This document shows positions 22,690-34,869 of a stretch of DNA of 64,000 nt, one piece after another; positions within the stretch are counted from its first letter, which is position 1, and every line of letters starts with the position of its first letter. The position numbers and the translations under genes were made by a program. The stretch is from Isoetes taiwanensis (Eukaryota > Streptophyta > Lycopodiopsida > Isoetales > Isoetaceae), in assembly GCA_021234155.1 (NCBI GenBank), contig JAJEKV010000267.1, positions 312,001 through 376,000 of the forward strand. Reading direction: 5' to 3'. The notes under the pieces are model-generated. The model was given only the letters and a program-made list of their open reading frames with translations, made no database searches and was not told the origin of the DNA.

Positions 22690-23720
22690 ATGTTGAATGT
22701 TTTTCAAGACCACTCATATTTTTTAGATCATTTTCACAAATTTTAAGAACATCGGATTGGTTTCAGACATGAATGTGAAAGATATATGGAGGAACAACTA
22801 GTGCAACTAAAAGACACATAAAATCAAGTGCGCCAATATGAATATATTGAAGCAGGGAAACATTGCAATCACAGCCACATAAACATGTAGTTATGATCAA
22901 GGATATGATATACCTCCTCTATAGCTTTAGTGGAATCATGATGCAGAAGAACAAATCTATGCCCTTATATGTGGTGCTTCTACATTCAACAAAATATTGA
23001 AGATTGAAGCCGCTTTAAAAAAGATTAAGTAGTTCCACAGTGGGCAAGCAAAGGTCTAGCCTGCAAAGAAGTAGAGAAGTTATGGTGGGTTTCTTGCTGG
23101 TTTTAGAAAATATCTTCTACTAAGGTTCTAGAGATGAGCTAAGTTAGTAGACAGGGAAATGCTTGCTTGCAATCAGAACCAACCTACAAAGGAAGGAAGG
23201 AAGGAAGTATATTTTAACGTCCACGGAGGCCAACTGGCCTATGAGACGGTGATAATGCAATATATCAAATAGTATCCAAACACAAAAGAAAACTACAAAA
23301 GCCCTATACAATGTGTCTCTACCACTGGGACAAAAAAACCCCCCATGTGGGAGGAAAAACCCTTGTAGTAGGCATTCAAATTCCCTATCTGGACGCTCAA
23401 ATTCCCTGTGCTGTGAGGGACTCTCTGACGGTGGAGACTTGCAGAATGTAGGATGCGAGACGTGCAAACATTGGCGAAGCCAGCAATTGATGAATTGCTA
23501 TCTCAGAGCATCTGAGATCGGCATTGCTCGGATGTGTGCATATACCGGACACTCCTGTAGAGCATGGTGTTCATCTTCTACTATCTGCATTTGGCAACAC
23601 TGGCATAATCTCTCATCCCGGGGGATTCTCTACCCTCCATCCGTACTCCAGCGGCCTGTCTCAATTCTGAGATGGTGGGACCCTGTCCTCATTGCAGCTA
23701 TGGCTCTCTGTTTTGTTAGT
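22690..23720. repeat. 1-kb tandem segmental duplication, copy 2
   Basis: Near-identical to 21483-22500, with a small insertion near 23335. It is interrupted at 23727 by a foldback element that copy 1 lacks. Confidence 0.8.
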
Positions 23721-23726
23721 AGACAT

Positions 23727-24275
23727 TAGAGGTAATTTGAGATCTCATTTTGTCCCATTAAGGGATGCTTAAAAAGCCACATCAGCTTTTTAAACTGTCC
23801 AATAAGAGAAGAGCTCCAGTGTATTTTATTCCAGTATTATGTGGCAGCAGTAATTAATGCAGTTCTAACTAACTTTTGCAGTGTCATTTTTCTACTATAA
23901 CTTTTGATCAAAAACTCCGATTCGAACACTATTTGTGGCAATGGATTCGTCTCCTCAAGATCTTTCTAATGATAACCCATTGTTATATCTTTTGGGATGT
24001 AAATATATAAGAAAAGAGTAAAAAACCATATTTTTTAAGGTTAACACATATGGCTTGTATTGAAATACATCATAACCATATATCACTCGAAAGATCTTTT
24101 CATTCTGCATCTAATGCAACAAACGCCGCAGCATTTTCATGAGTAGATCAAAAGTTATAGGGAAAAAACGACAGCAATGAAGTTGTTAATGCTGCATTAA
24201 TTGCAGTTTGATGTAGAGTACTCATTCTATTGGAGGATTCTTATGGGGACAAAAGGAGATCTCAAATTACCTCTA
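23727..24275. mobile_element. Foldback MITE inside the LINE
   Basis: The ends are inverted: TAGAGGTAATTTGAGATCTC at 23727 and its complement ending at 24275. Long imperfect symmetry continues inwards; TATAACTTTTGATC is seen in both arms. The related LINE copy at 22490-22510 lacks it. TTAAAAAGC/GCTTTTTAA form a minor hairpin near 23770. A clean target duplication is not visible. Confidence 0.8.
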
Positions 24276-27200
24276 TGTGTGCCTTCAAATATTAGTGTGG
24301 GCCATGTTCCAGCAACATTAACCTGCATGTGGTAGTGCTCTGTTTTGAGCTTCGCAAGAGTGAGCACATCCCACAAAAAGGCAGCAAAGCGCTCATTCAA
24401 ATGCAGCACCTGTTCGTCGATATCCAGCATAGCCATAATTTGTTGATAGTCCATGGACCATCTTGCGAACCACCGCTTACAATGGTCCTGCCACACTCTC
24501 TTCAGTCGTTGTGGCTCTTGTGCCAATAACAGAGCCCGGGGAGGGAGACATTGTGCATCCATTCTGTCAACCTTATGGAAATATGCAGAATGTTGCAGGG
24601 GCCAAAAACCAGTCTCATACAGCAAAATCGGATAAGGCACCGTGTCCTTGATGCCTAGTTTGTATGTAAGGAAGGCCTTCTGTACCCTCTCTAGCTTATC
24701 CCAGGTGCTCTTGCTAATCGTTGTACCCCAGACCTCTACCCCATACAGCAATACTGGTTCAACGAGTGCCTTGAACAGGTGCGCTTTGCATGCCTAATCG
24801 CAGAGATCTATTATGTAACAGCTATTCTGCATTGCATACAGGGCTTTCCATCCCGCGCTAACCCTTCTTTCTACACAGTCATCCCATAGCATGTTAGCAG
24901 AAAAATCGATTCCCAGATACTTAAAGGTCCTTACAACCTCCATCCTTTGTCCTCCGTAATAGAAGTCTGGGATATCATGTTGCGCGGACAGGATTGCCAA
25001 CAACTTGGTTTTCTGCTAGTTCACGGTCATTCCTGCTATGTCACAGAATCCACTGAGAGCGTCCAAATGTTCTTGCATACTCCTAGATGTATGGGACAAT
25101 AAGCCCACATCGTTTGTATAGAGCAACTGTTTTATTGTATATGCCTCTGGCAACTGTGTGCTAAACCACCTCCATGTTCTTGCATCCAGGTCTCCAACTT
25201 ATCAATATAGAGTCCAAAAAGCGTTGGAGATAACGGACATCCCTATTTAACACCTATGGTGCTACTCACCCGGTGATCTGATGCAGGCAAAGTGGCATAT
25301 ATTCCGTCATAGAGCCTGTAGATGGCATTCTGCAAATCCTGTGGGACATGTAGCCCCTGCAAGCGCTGCCACAACAGGTCTCGAGGGACCGTATCATATG
25401 CCATCTTAAAATCCATGAAACAGCAATACAAGTCACGTCGTGTATTGCGGCTAGCTTCCATAAGAATTCTGAGAGTAAAAATATGGTCAATGGTGGATTG
25501 GGTGGGGAAAACTGCACGGCCAACCGTACTCGATACTCTCACCATGCGTTCTTCTTCTAGCATACCTAGAAGTTTTGCGAGTAATGGGCTCACCATGATC
25601 ATACAGGTAGTTGGTGGAGTCATCCCTACTTCCCGTCTTATGAATAGGGGTAACCTTGCTAACCATCTATTCCTGTGGGAGGCCCTCTCTAATGGCCTGA
25701 TTGATTATCACTGTCAAAGGCCCCAGCAAAGCTGGACCACCCCATTTCAACAGCTCGGCCTGAAGTCCCTGCAAGTCCTTTGCTTTACCATTAGCAAGAT
25801 GTCTAAGACCCTGGTGGATGTCCTCCTCTGAAAGCTGTAGCGGTTCTCCTAGCTGATCTGGTACCTCAGCGATCGCTCCTGGGGGGTCATACAACTCCTC
25901 CAACCGTTGTCTCCAGTGGTCGAGGAGGTAACATTGTCGGCGGTTGATGCCTCTTATCTGACTCTCGCCAAAAGGCTTTTGGCTCGATCAATATTGAGAT
26001 CAAACATGTGCTGCTGATTTTCTGCAATATACCGATGCTTTTTGGATTCAGCAATGCCTTATAGTCCCTAATGGCTTGTTGCCGGAGCTGTGGATCTAAA
26101 ATGTGGCGTAGCTGGCTCTTGAAAGCCTTACATTCGGCACCAGGGGTTCCGAGGGAATTTCGCAGTGTCCCTTCGCGGGGGCTTTCTTGCTGCAAAGCAT
26201 TTACTGCCTGCTGCGAGTAAGGCCTTCACCAACCACTCACACTTATCGTGCAATGTATAGAGGGCATCAATCCCCTGCAACTCACATTCAAGCACAACCT
26301 CATATTCTACTTGCTTCCGATAGTTCGGAGTGTATCCCAAACCCCGAGGGCGTCTATCTTGTGGCCATGCCACTGAGTATCTCCAATCCAAAGTGACATA
26401 AAGTGGATAATGGTCTGACAAAGTCTCTTCATCTCTTGTTCTTGTGCATGTCGCGAAATCTCTAATCATATCAAGTTCTGGCACTGGAGCTAGGAGATAG
26501 TCCACTACGCTTGCTCCACCATCGCATCTGTCGCTTCTGCAAGTAAAGCCCCCTGATCGCGGCCATCTGAGCATACCATTGCAGATCACCATGTCAATGT
26601 CGGTAGAGCTCGACCAACTCTTTTCAAAGGCTCTAGAGGCGTATCACGGGGCCCGATCTTGCATCTTTGGGATGCACCTGTTTCTAGTCAAAGCGGGTTG
26701 GAATCTGCATTTCCCTCGAAGGTGACCCGGAGCGCCAGCATGTCTTGATGCGTGCATTGAAATCTCTAATAAAAAACACATGACCCTCCCGGCGATCTTT
26801 GCTCTATGTCATCATCACTTATGTTCCTATAGGGCATATGCACATCTATATCGCCGATGTACCATGTAGAACTTAGAAGTTTCATGGGGTATATAACATC
26901 CTGCAATAAGCGATTAGGCGATGGTGAGTTTGCATCTTTCATTATCCACGGTAGCGGTTGAGTCTATCAGCCTTGTGGGCGAGATTATGGATGCTATAGC
27001 ATCTTTGAAGTAGCACGCGACTCCTCCATACCCTAAAGCTTGCCATGGCGGCTCATTGGCCCGATGATAAATGATGGTACCCCGGGATGTCCGTACAGAA
27101 GGCAGATGACCACTATGTTCCCATGTCTCTTGCAAGAAGATGATGTCCATGCACGTAGCAACTTCAGCAATGCTCTGCCACCGCTTCGGGGGAATCCCCT

Positions 27201-27458
27201 CTGGTTCCATGCTACAATTGAGAAGGCACTCTTCCTATCCGTATCTGTAGCGGTGACTGCCCTATCCCGTCCCCGGAAATTTCCAGCCGGAGTTGGGCCA
27301 TTGGCGGTGTCGGGGCTCCCCGATGGCTCATGGCTTTGGGTGGGTGGTGCCCGGTACTTGATCCTGGTTGTTGTGTGTGGTCTGCCATTCTTGAGGTGGG
27401 GGATCGAGTGCTTGGCCCCCGGTCGCCGTTTACGCCCTTTGTTGGCGTGGAGGCACAA
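24276..27458 (-). pseudogene. LINE ORF2 (endonuclease and reverse transcriptase), broken
   Basis: Endonuclease landmarks: VAWNQRG, then DIIFLQETWEHSGHLPS (about 27110), then VVDYLLAPVPELD and LSDHYPLYVTLDW (26400-26510), containing the SDH motif. RT landmarks: AELLKWGGPALLGPL (about 25730), a TIDHIFTLRILMEASRN block, then CCFMDFKMAYDTVPRDLLW (about 25400) with the first Asp. The YxDD box at 25109-25120 reads YTND, so the first of the two essential Asp residues is replaced by Asn. At least five frame changes and stops occur. Confidence 0.85.
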
Positions 27459-27499
27459 ATACCTTCATCTTGCCATTGATCGGGGCCCGCCGATCCCCC

Positions 27500-28330
27500 G
27501 TCTGCGACCCGTCTAATCTTTGCAAACTCCTCTTCCCTCTCCTTACGGTTGAGCGGGGTCCAGATCCATGTCTAAGTATCCGATGTCCCCTTCAAACAAC
27601 TAGCGTTGCGGTATCAATGTCTTTGATGCACGGGGGGCATTTGTAAATTTAACTAGTGGGATCTCATATTTGGCCCTCAGGACTGCGGTCGGTTCCTCCG
27701 CAATCAAATCTCTTAACGCAATTGGAGCCTTGCCAACACCGGGGCATTGAGCTTACCGGCGGATCTTCCCCATGTTTTTCGGGCAAGCCCCAGAACCACA
27801 ATGTTCGGCCGGCGAGATTGGCGGGTCCCGTGGCCGACAAGATTGGCGGTCCTTCTCCTCGCTGAAGGACCCGCCAAATTCGCGGGCGACCTCGCCGCCT
27901 CGGTATTGGGCATCGATGATCTTGTCCCTGCGGTGGTACTTGTATGTTTCATATTCATGCGCCCGGATCATACATCTCATTTGGAACTTCGGCCATCCTC
28001 TTCTCAAGGGCCAAAACCCGGGCGCTAAACCGTGACTTTTCGGGTCTCTTTTCTAGAGTGTCTAACCTACCCTGCATTCTACACATTCTAGCATCCTGGT
28101 CTGCCAAACGGCACCTTGGGTCAACCATCTATGCAACCTGCGCCACTTCCTGTCTGAGCTCAGTCTGCAGTTGTAGCACGTCCTCTGACATTTGCCGTTG
28201 GAGCTGATCTAGACGTCGGTTTGCATCGCTCAGAGTGTGGGACATCGATGTCAATTCACTTCTTAGCTGGGCGACAGTATCATTTGCTTGTGTGCACTCA
28301 AAGTTAGTCAGCCCAAAGCGGTCATCCAGT
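27500..28330 (-). pseudogene. LINE ORF1-like coiled-coil region, broken
   Basis: The minus-strand frame near 28240-28080 reads LSDANRRLDQLQRQMSEDVL, followed by further heptad-like segments. Then PNIVVLGLARKTWG (about 27800) resembles the start of an L1 ORF1 RNA-binding domain. Several stops and shifts. Assignment rests on position upstream of ORF2 and on these motifs. Confidence 0.6.
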
Positions 28331-28439
28331 GGCCTACAGGGATAGGTTCAATACTGTATATGTTTTATAAGTAATATGTATTTATTGAAAGATACGGCAC
28401 AAATTTGATGTATAATACGTCAAAAATACGTCCAAAAAC

Positions 28440-28735
28440 ATTTTCGGCGTCAAAAAATTTTTGCGTAAGCGAAAACAACAGTTTCGCTTGCGTGAAGATT
28501 TTTTCGCGTAAGCGAAATCGTTGTTTTCGCTTACGCAAAGCAGAAAAACTTTCGCGTAAGCGAAAACAACAATTTCGCTTATGCGAAAATAGTTTCGCAT
28601 AAGCAAAACTGTTATTTTCTCTTACACGAAATTTTTTAAACTTCGCGTAAGCGAAAACAAGGGTTTCGCTTATGCGAAAAGATCTTCGCGTAAGCGAAAC
28701 AGTTGTTTTCACTTATGCAAAATTTTGCAAAGCAT
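28440..28735. repeat. Palindrome family C cluster
   Basis: GCGTAAGCGAAAACAAC and its complement alternate in opposite orientation about ten times in 300 bases, so neighbouring pairs can form hairpins. The core is TTCGC(G)TAAGCGAA, itself nearly palindromic. A TATA-like TTATATATAAG follows at about 28806-28816 and a zinc-finger ORF at 29178. Confidence 0.85.
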
Positions 28736-28805
28736 TTTAGGGCATTTTTTTAAGGGACAAAAAGTTTTTGCGTCACTGTTTCGTCTGTTTTGAGCAGGTG
28801 AATTA

Positions 28806-28816
28806 TTATATATAAG
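28806..28816 (+). promoter_or_regulatory. TATA-like element
   Basis: TTATATATAAG lies between palindrome cluster C and the ORF at 29178. A second TATA-like CATATATAGAC is at about 29083-29093, about 85 bases before the start codon. Confidence 0.35.
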
Positions 28817-29177
28817 AAAAACGTTTTTAGCCCTAGAATTCACCTCGAACGTTGACTACCAGGTCGAGTCAACATACTTCTTGGGAAACGGTCAGCCTTT
28901 GAGGTGTGGGTTTTGCGTTCGGGGCCTGACGCCGGAATATGTGAAGTGAGATTACTCCTTCCCAGAGTTTTCCAACCTTGGTTTCCTACCCTGTTCCATA
29001 GAGACCTATAGGTTCCTGTCCTTCCCTCCTTACGCTCGAACGAGACGTCGATGTAACGTATGCGTAGTGAGCTTGCTCCCTCGCATATATAGACGTCAGC
29101 CTTTAGTTCGGACAATTAAGGAGTCTTTACTCTTTATAATAGCAGAGCAGAGACAGTAATTTTAGATAGCAGCAGGG

Positions 29178-29475
29178 ATGGCAGCTGGTCGTGCATCTAC
29201 ATCAGGCGGCGCTGGTGGCCATCCATCTACATCCGGCGCCGCCGGCGGTCATGCATCATCATCTAGGGGTGCGCGGCCGTCGCGCAGTCATGGCAGGGCC
29301 ACGGGGGTTGCAGCAGCACGTGGAAGAATTGTATGTTGAAATACTGGTGGTCGAAGGAGAGGTTCTGAGTGGGAATTTTTGAAGGAATTTGGTCAGAATG
29401 AGTGGCAATGTGTGTTTTGTGGGTACATGTCAATAAATGGATCTGGACAAGAATTCGATATGAATATAGACTAAC
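29178..29475 (+). pseudogene. Gly/Ser/Ala-rich ORF with BED-like zinc-finger half
   Basis: From ATG 29178 the frame gives MAAGRASTSGGAGGHPSTSG and a second imperfect GGHASSS repeat, then stops. In another frame it resumes as EWEFLKEFGQNEWQCVFCGY. The WxxF...W-x-C-x2-C arrangement resembles the N-terminal BED-type finger of plant hAT transposases and related proteins. The paired His residues are not seen before the frame closes, so it is a fragment. It sits directly behind palindrome cluster C. Confidence 0.45.
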
Positions 29476-29567
29476 CTACTGCCACTGCTTCTCATAGGTT
29501 GTCAGACTTGTTAGTTGGCCTTCAAATATAGATTCTCACATGGCATGACTTATATGCTGATAATCCT

Positions 29568-30290
29568 TCACTCCTCCTTCAGCTTATAAGTTTGTACCTC
29601 TGCCACATTCAGTTGTCTTCTGAATTTTGCAAACTTGATCTCTGGCAGTGCTTTGGTAAATACATCTGCTACCTGGTCATTTGTATCAACATATCTCATA
29701 TGTATGAGCTTTTTCTCTGCTAAGTCTCGTATAAAATGCATGTTTAGCTCAATGTGCTTGGTTCTATCATGATATACTGGATTCTTAACTATTGCTATAC
29801 AACTCTGACTGTCAGTCCAGATTTCTGTAGGTCCTTGTTGAATACATCCTAACTCATTCAATAACCTTCTTAACCACACTAATTCTTTGGCAACTAGAGA
29901 GGATGCAATATATTCTGCTTCAGCTGAACTCATTCCCACTGCTGCTTGCTTTTTGCATCTCCAGGTTATCACACCTCCTCCTAAATATATTGCATAGCCA
30001 GAAGTTGATTTTCTAGTATGCAGATCTTCTCCCCAATCTGCATCACTATAACACATCATAGTTATATTTTCTGAGTCAAAGCATATACCATGAGTTTGAG
30101 TCCCCTTTAGATATTTAAGAACTCGTTTTGCTGCCTCCCAATGTTCTCTAGTAGCATCATGATTTCTCCTGCTCAAAATGTTGACTGCATAGGCTATGTC
30201 AGGTCGAGTACTATTTGCCAAAAATAATAGGCACCCAACCAAAGCTCTGTAAGGTACATTTTGCATCGGGATGAGCCTCCATGTTCGCAA
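29568..30290 (-). pseudogene. copia RT end and RNase H, 240-codon open frame
   Basis: The frame is open and well preserved: VPYRALVGCLLFLANSTRPD, AVNILSRRNHDATREHW, VLKYLKGTQTHGI, YSDADWGEDLHTRKSTSGY (RNase H Asp), MSSAEAEYIASSLVAKELVW (Glu), IWTDSQSCIAIVKNP (Asp) and DVFTKALPEIKFAKFRRQLN near the end. This is a typical copia RNase H. It is intact over this part, but the catalytic RT core (YVDD) is absent upstream, so the element cannot copy itself. Confidence 0.9.
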
Positions 30291-30509
30291 TGAGGTCTAA
30301 TAGGGATGGAAGAGCTCGGATGGGACCTGGTAATCCCAATGCTCTCCATCCTGGTACCACTATTTGCGTTTGGCGTAATCCATAACAGTTGGAAGAAAGA
30401 GGGAAGAGCAAGAGTGTTGAAGGGCCAAGAAAACAATAAAACCTTAAAAGAAAGAAGGAGTTTTTAAAAGGATGAACTTGTCTATTCATAAAAAATAGAG
30501 TGTACATGA

Positions 30510-31560
30510 AAGATGACCTACTTATAACATTATCCTATTAAAACTCTAACGTTGTGTAGCAGCAATGGATATACCAGTTTTATACTAGTAAAAAATAACC
30601 ATGTTTCTCCATATTTTTTTGCAAGAAAGCCACACAACCTACATAGGGAACTATATATATGTCCCTTGTCATATTTTGAACCATTTGGAAGGCTTATTTG
30701 GGGAAATATAGCGTGTTCTCTACAAAGCTGAGAAAGACACATCAAAGATCATATGGTTTAATTTTTATTCTTATACTTAAACTTCACGATCTTCACTTTC
30801 ATTCATCAGTAAACAACACTAGCTAGTAAATGATGAGTTTTTAGCCTATAATTTTGGAATTAACTCAAATTTTTAACCTCTAATGTGTTAATCCTATGGC
30901 TGTACATCATCTTAAAATCTAGTTAATTGCATAGTTAAACCCTACACCATATGCAAGTTGATTGAGTAATTTTTTATGTAGATATAAGAACAATACATCA
31001 TTCGTTACCCTCGTGATAGTTACAGGTGGTGATTTTGGAGCATTTTAACATATAAATCTGTCTTAAATTCTCTATAGGAAATTCTCTATTAGATTTTGAA
31101 GTTGATATAACTTATAAATACTCCAAACAAACATAAGATTGTACTTTATTTAGTTAAGAACCCATGGCCACAAGAATTGAACCAAAACTTGTAACAATAA
31201 GAGAGAAATAATTTCTAAATCACAAGCAGCATTTTTAAAGAAAATAGAGTTTGCGGGCTTCCACGAATGTTAGATTATAGCAACCAAAGCTGAAAACATA
31301 CAAATCAATGTGTTCTATCATAAATAGACAAAATTTCCAATTTTAGCAAGATTTAGGCCTGTTTATGCTAAGAAATCCCAAGAATGCAGTTCTAGACTAT
31401 TGCAGAAACTCTCAAATTCTCTAATATAACATATAGGTGAGTTCATTGGTCTTGAAATTCTCAAAAGTCATTAAGAATCAAGTAAAGATTGATATGGTGA
31501 CGATGTATCGTGAAATTGAAACTTCTATTCTCAGATATATTGGTTTAAGCGGCAGTGGGT
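30510..31560. other. AT-rich block inside the copia element, no gene seen
   Basis: This replaces the RT core of the surrounding copia. It has no recognisable coding region. Its right edge carries GGTC-type palindromes and a CTCTAGTGTTAAG end, so it is probably a partly lost TIR element. A possible left end, AACACTAGCTAG near 30817, is weak. Confidence 0.45.
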
Positions 31561-31565
31561 CAACT

Positions 31566-31622
31566 GGACCAATTCTGGTCCATAGACCAGGAATGGTCTC
31601 CGAGACCACTCTAGTGTTAAGT
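31566..31622. repeat. TIR-like end with GGACC palindromes (element E')
   Basis: GGACCAATTCTGGTCC (31566-31581) and GGTCTCCGAGACC (31595-31607) are palindromes directly beside CACTCTAGTGTTAAG. The last matches the right end of the 1.0-kb TIR element at 54436-54449. Confidence 0.65.
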
Positions 31623-31847
31623 ATGAAAAATGTAACATACGCGTACGTAACCTACACTGGGAGGAACCATGACAGGAGAGGCAGGATGGTGGAGATATGC
31701 AAAGGGTTCTTCAAGATGAGTTGGATCTGCTTCGTCTGGGAGAGATGCTTCAAGAGCAGGAGCTGGTCCGGGCTCTGCATGCATAATTGGAGTGGAGGGA
31801 GATGGAAGCAGTACCATTTTAGAAGGCAATGGGGTTGGATAGAGGAA

Positions 31848-32734
31848 CTAGGAGCCTAACTGATTTTCAAATAAGTGCACATCCCTGCTCATGAAGAACT
31901 TTTTGGTGGAGGGATCCATGAGTTTATAAGCTTTCTGAATGATAGAATATTCCATAAAAATTGTTCGCCAGCTTCTTGGATCAAAAGCTCCTGTTGTCTT
32001 CTGCTTTTGAAAAAGAGCAAAAACAAGGCAACCAGACACGCAAAGATGACTTAGATCAAGAGAAGATCCATATCACAGCTCAAAAGGCATTTTGCTGGTC
32101 CTTTTAGAAACCAGCCTGTTCTTCAAATAGGCAATAGTGTACAAAGATTCTGCCCAAAAGGAGCGAGGAAAATGTGCTTGAACTAGCAAACATCGAGCTT
32201 TGTCTTTGACGGATCTGTTCATCCTTTCGGCCAAACCATGTTGCTCGGAGGCACCTGGAATAATGGTGCTATGTTCGATTCCCTACTGATTGCAGAAGGC
32301 AGTGAATTCCTTGGAGCAGTACTCTCCACCATTGTCGCTCATAAGGCAACGAATAGAAAAGCCTAATTGGGTATGAGTGGCTGCGACAAACTGCTTGAAA
32401 TGGCCCAAAACTTCATGCTTATGTTTCAAGAAATAAACTTGAACATAGGATGAGTAATCATCTATGAATGTAAAAAAATATTGGGAGCCATCAAATGTGG
32501 TAGTGTGAGGCCCTGAGACATCAAAGTGAATGGGGGCAGTGGACTAGTAGCACGATCATCCGATGAAGTAAAAGGTACTTTATATTGTTTGCCCAAGAAG
32601 CAGGTTTCACAAGGAGGTTCAATAGATAGAGTGAAGGGCAAGCAGAGAACTGCAGCTGATTTGACAGTGTGCTGAAGTGCAGCATTACCAGGATGGCAAA
32701 GCCTTTGATGCCAAAGGGATGCAATTTCATACAT
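31848..32734 (-). pseudogene. copia integrase region, broken
   Basis: LWHQRLCHPGNAALQHTVKS and CETCFLGKQYKVPF (32730-32560) give the GAG-pre-integrase/HHCC area. Core pieces follow in other frames down to 32050. DPRSWRTIFMEYSIIQKAYK and STKKFFMSRDVHLFE (about 31980-31860) are the usual copia integrase tail. Several stops. Confidence 0.8.
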
Positions 32735-32989
32735 GTTCGTATGAAGAGAGAATCAAAGAAACACTAAGATGGAGGACTTCAATTCATAATGCAAGAGCTT
32801 GATAACATTGCTAGGATCGAATGATCCTTATAAAGGAAAAAACTAAAATTAAGACTGGATTATCTCCAAAAATTGTTCCTTGGATCATGGCACCGAGATG
32901 GTAGTCTATGGAAGTCTGCCACTTGGTTGCATGCCCTAGAACTGCTCCTAAAAGATTGTTGTCAAAGAGTGGTCATTGACTGCCACATG

Positions 32990-33115
32990 TCAGCCAATGC
33001 TTCTCAATGTGATCATAGTCAGCTCTCTGTTTGCAAAAACTATTGGCTGGTATTCTGAAGCAGCAATTGACAGCATGAGCCCTTACTTAGCAGGGTCCAG
33101 GCCCCGACTGCACAT
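32990..33115 (+). pseudogene. LINE RT fragment
   Basis: GTCAGCTCTCTGTTTGCAAA and flanking bases match the RT region of the LINE at 39905-40010 (VSSLFAKLLAG). Only about 120 bases remain, between copia and gypsy remains. Confidence 0.65.
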
Positions 33116-33589
33116 TTATACAGTGCCCTGCTATCCAAACAATTGGCTGATCTAAAATTGAGAACTTTTGAAGTTAATCCTCTTTTATCAAAGGTTTTGG
33201 ATGTCAATCACAATAGTGATCAATGCCAAAAGCCAGATTTCTTGATGCCGTATTTTGGGACAGATTAATAGTCAAAGAAATTCCTAGTGATCATAAGCTA
33301 GATTATATCCAAACACTTCTCTGTTGTCCCCATTCAAGATTTCCATTTCGTGGCTGCAATTTTGAGCCATACTTCATCATTTTGCTCAGTATTTCTATCT
33401 GTGCAAGGCTTATCCCCAAAGGCCTTCTGCCTTGCTTGCGCTTTGATATACATTCTCGTGCTTCCTTAATGCTCGCCTCCATGTCTTTAAGCAAATCTTG
33501 CGCAACTTGCTATTTGGATGCCGGATCATGCCATGTTGGCTGAACGGGTGGCATATCCATAGCAGAGTATTTAGAACTATTCCAAGCAA

Positions 33590-34824
33590 ATTCAGCTAGA
33601 TAGATATAGGCTTTCCACTGATCTTGCTTCTCTCACATGTAGATCCTCAGCATGTCTATAGGACCCTATTCAACCTTCCTTGGTCATCCGTTTGAGGTTG
33701 CTATGTTGATTCATGGAGCTTAGTACTAAATGTGTGGTATAATGCCTTCCAAATTTCTCTTATAAACTTAGGATCTTTGTCGGATACTATAACCCTAGGC
33801 CTGAAGATGTTATTGTCAAAGAACATTGTTATTTTCAATGTCGTAATAATTTACTTGAAAGGTATGAAGTGTGCCAATTTGGAGAGTGAATCCATGACAA
33901 TAAGGATGTTATCATTCCCCTTTCTTGTGGTTGGGATCCCAGTGATAAAATCTAAGGAGTATTCATCGTACTTATGAATTGGCACCTCAAGTAGTTGGGG
34001 TGCTCTGGAAAATTTGATCTGCTCATTCTTGAAGCGTTGGCATGATATGCATTGTTTGACATACTTGGCAATATGCTACTCCATATCTAGTCAGTAACTT
34101 TGTATTGCCGTGTTGTCGTGCTGCTTCAACATCATACAATTCATATAAGATTTGATCCTTAATCTCCTTCTCATTGGATATATACAACCTACCCTTGTAA
34201 TAGAGGTGTCAATCCTCTAATTTGTAGCCAATTGCCAAGTCTTTTGCAGTTGTGATGCTTTGAACTTATCATGGATTTCCTTATAAAAGTGGTCCTTTGC
34301 CACTTCTGCTACGATGAAGGTGTTGTCAGAGACTAACATCAATCCTGAACAATCCATTGGGTGAGAAATCTCTAAGAGTATGTCGGCAACCACATTGAGC
34401 TTGCCTGGTTTGTAAGTGATGTTATAAGGCAAATTCATCATTATTGACCATCTACATTGCCTCATGCGTAGTATTGGTTGTGATACGATATGTAAGAACC
34501 TTAGCATCTGTGTGGAGAATTCAAAAGATAATGCCTCCACTTTCTCTTATGTTGGATATTTGGACTCTGGTCCTATTGGAATTCTTGGAGTCGCATGCTA
34601 TGACTTGGCTCTCTTGCATCAAGATTGCTTCCATTTCTTTTGTAAGCACTATGTTGCATCAAGATTGCCTCTGTTTCTTTTGCAAATCTTGATGCAACAC
34701 ACTATGTTCACTATTTTAAACTTGCAATTTTCTTTTGCAAGCACTATGTTCACTATTTTAAACTGGAGAGGGCCAACATAGTGCTGTTACCTTTAGTTCT
34801 TTGAATGCTTTGTCACATTTCGTT

Positions 34825-34869
<45 letters not shown>

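Larger units (their letters stand above)
23190..28340 (-). mobile_element. L1-like LINE, nearly full length, inactive
   Basis: In minus orientation there is an ORF1-like coiled-coil region (28330-27500), an endonuclease (27458-26128), an RT (25903-25000) and a C-terminal part (to 24276). After the foldback insert the 3' end follows, finishing in a (TTCC)n tail read on the minus strand (AAGG repeats at about 23188-23207). It is dead by stops, shifts and a lost RT catalytic residue. Two further copies lie at 22.0-22.6 kb (-) and 39.7-41.8 kb (+). Confidence 0.85.
29568..32760 (-). mobile_element. Degenerate Ty1/copia retrotransposon (-)
   Basis: In minus orientation there is GAG-pre-integrase and integrase (32734-31848), a proline-rich linker (31829-31617), then a gap, then the C-terminal RT/RNase H (30290-29568). 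The middle of RT is missing. In its place (about 30300-31620) is AT-rich DNA bounded on one side by a TIR-like end at 31608-31622. LTRs were not identified. Confidence 0.8.

Noticed and set aside
30817-30830. Left end of the element at 31.6 kb (AACACTAGCTAG)
   Set aside because: Match to the TIR stops after eight bases; too short to call.
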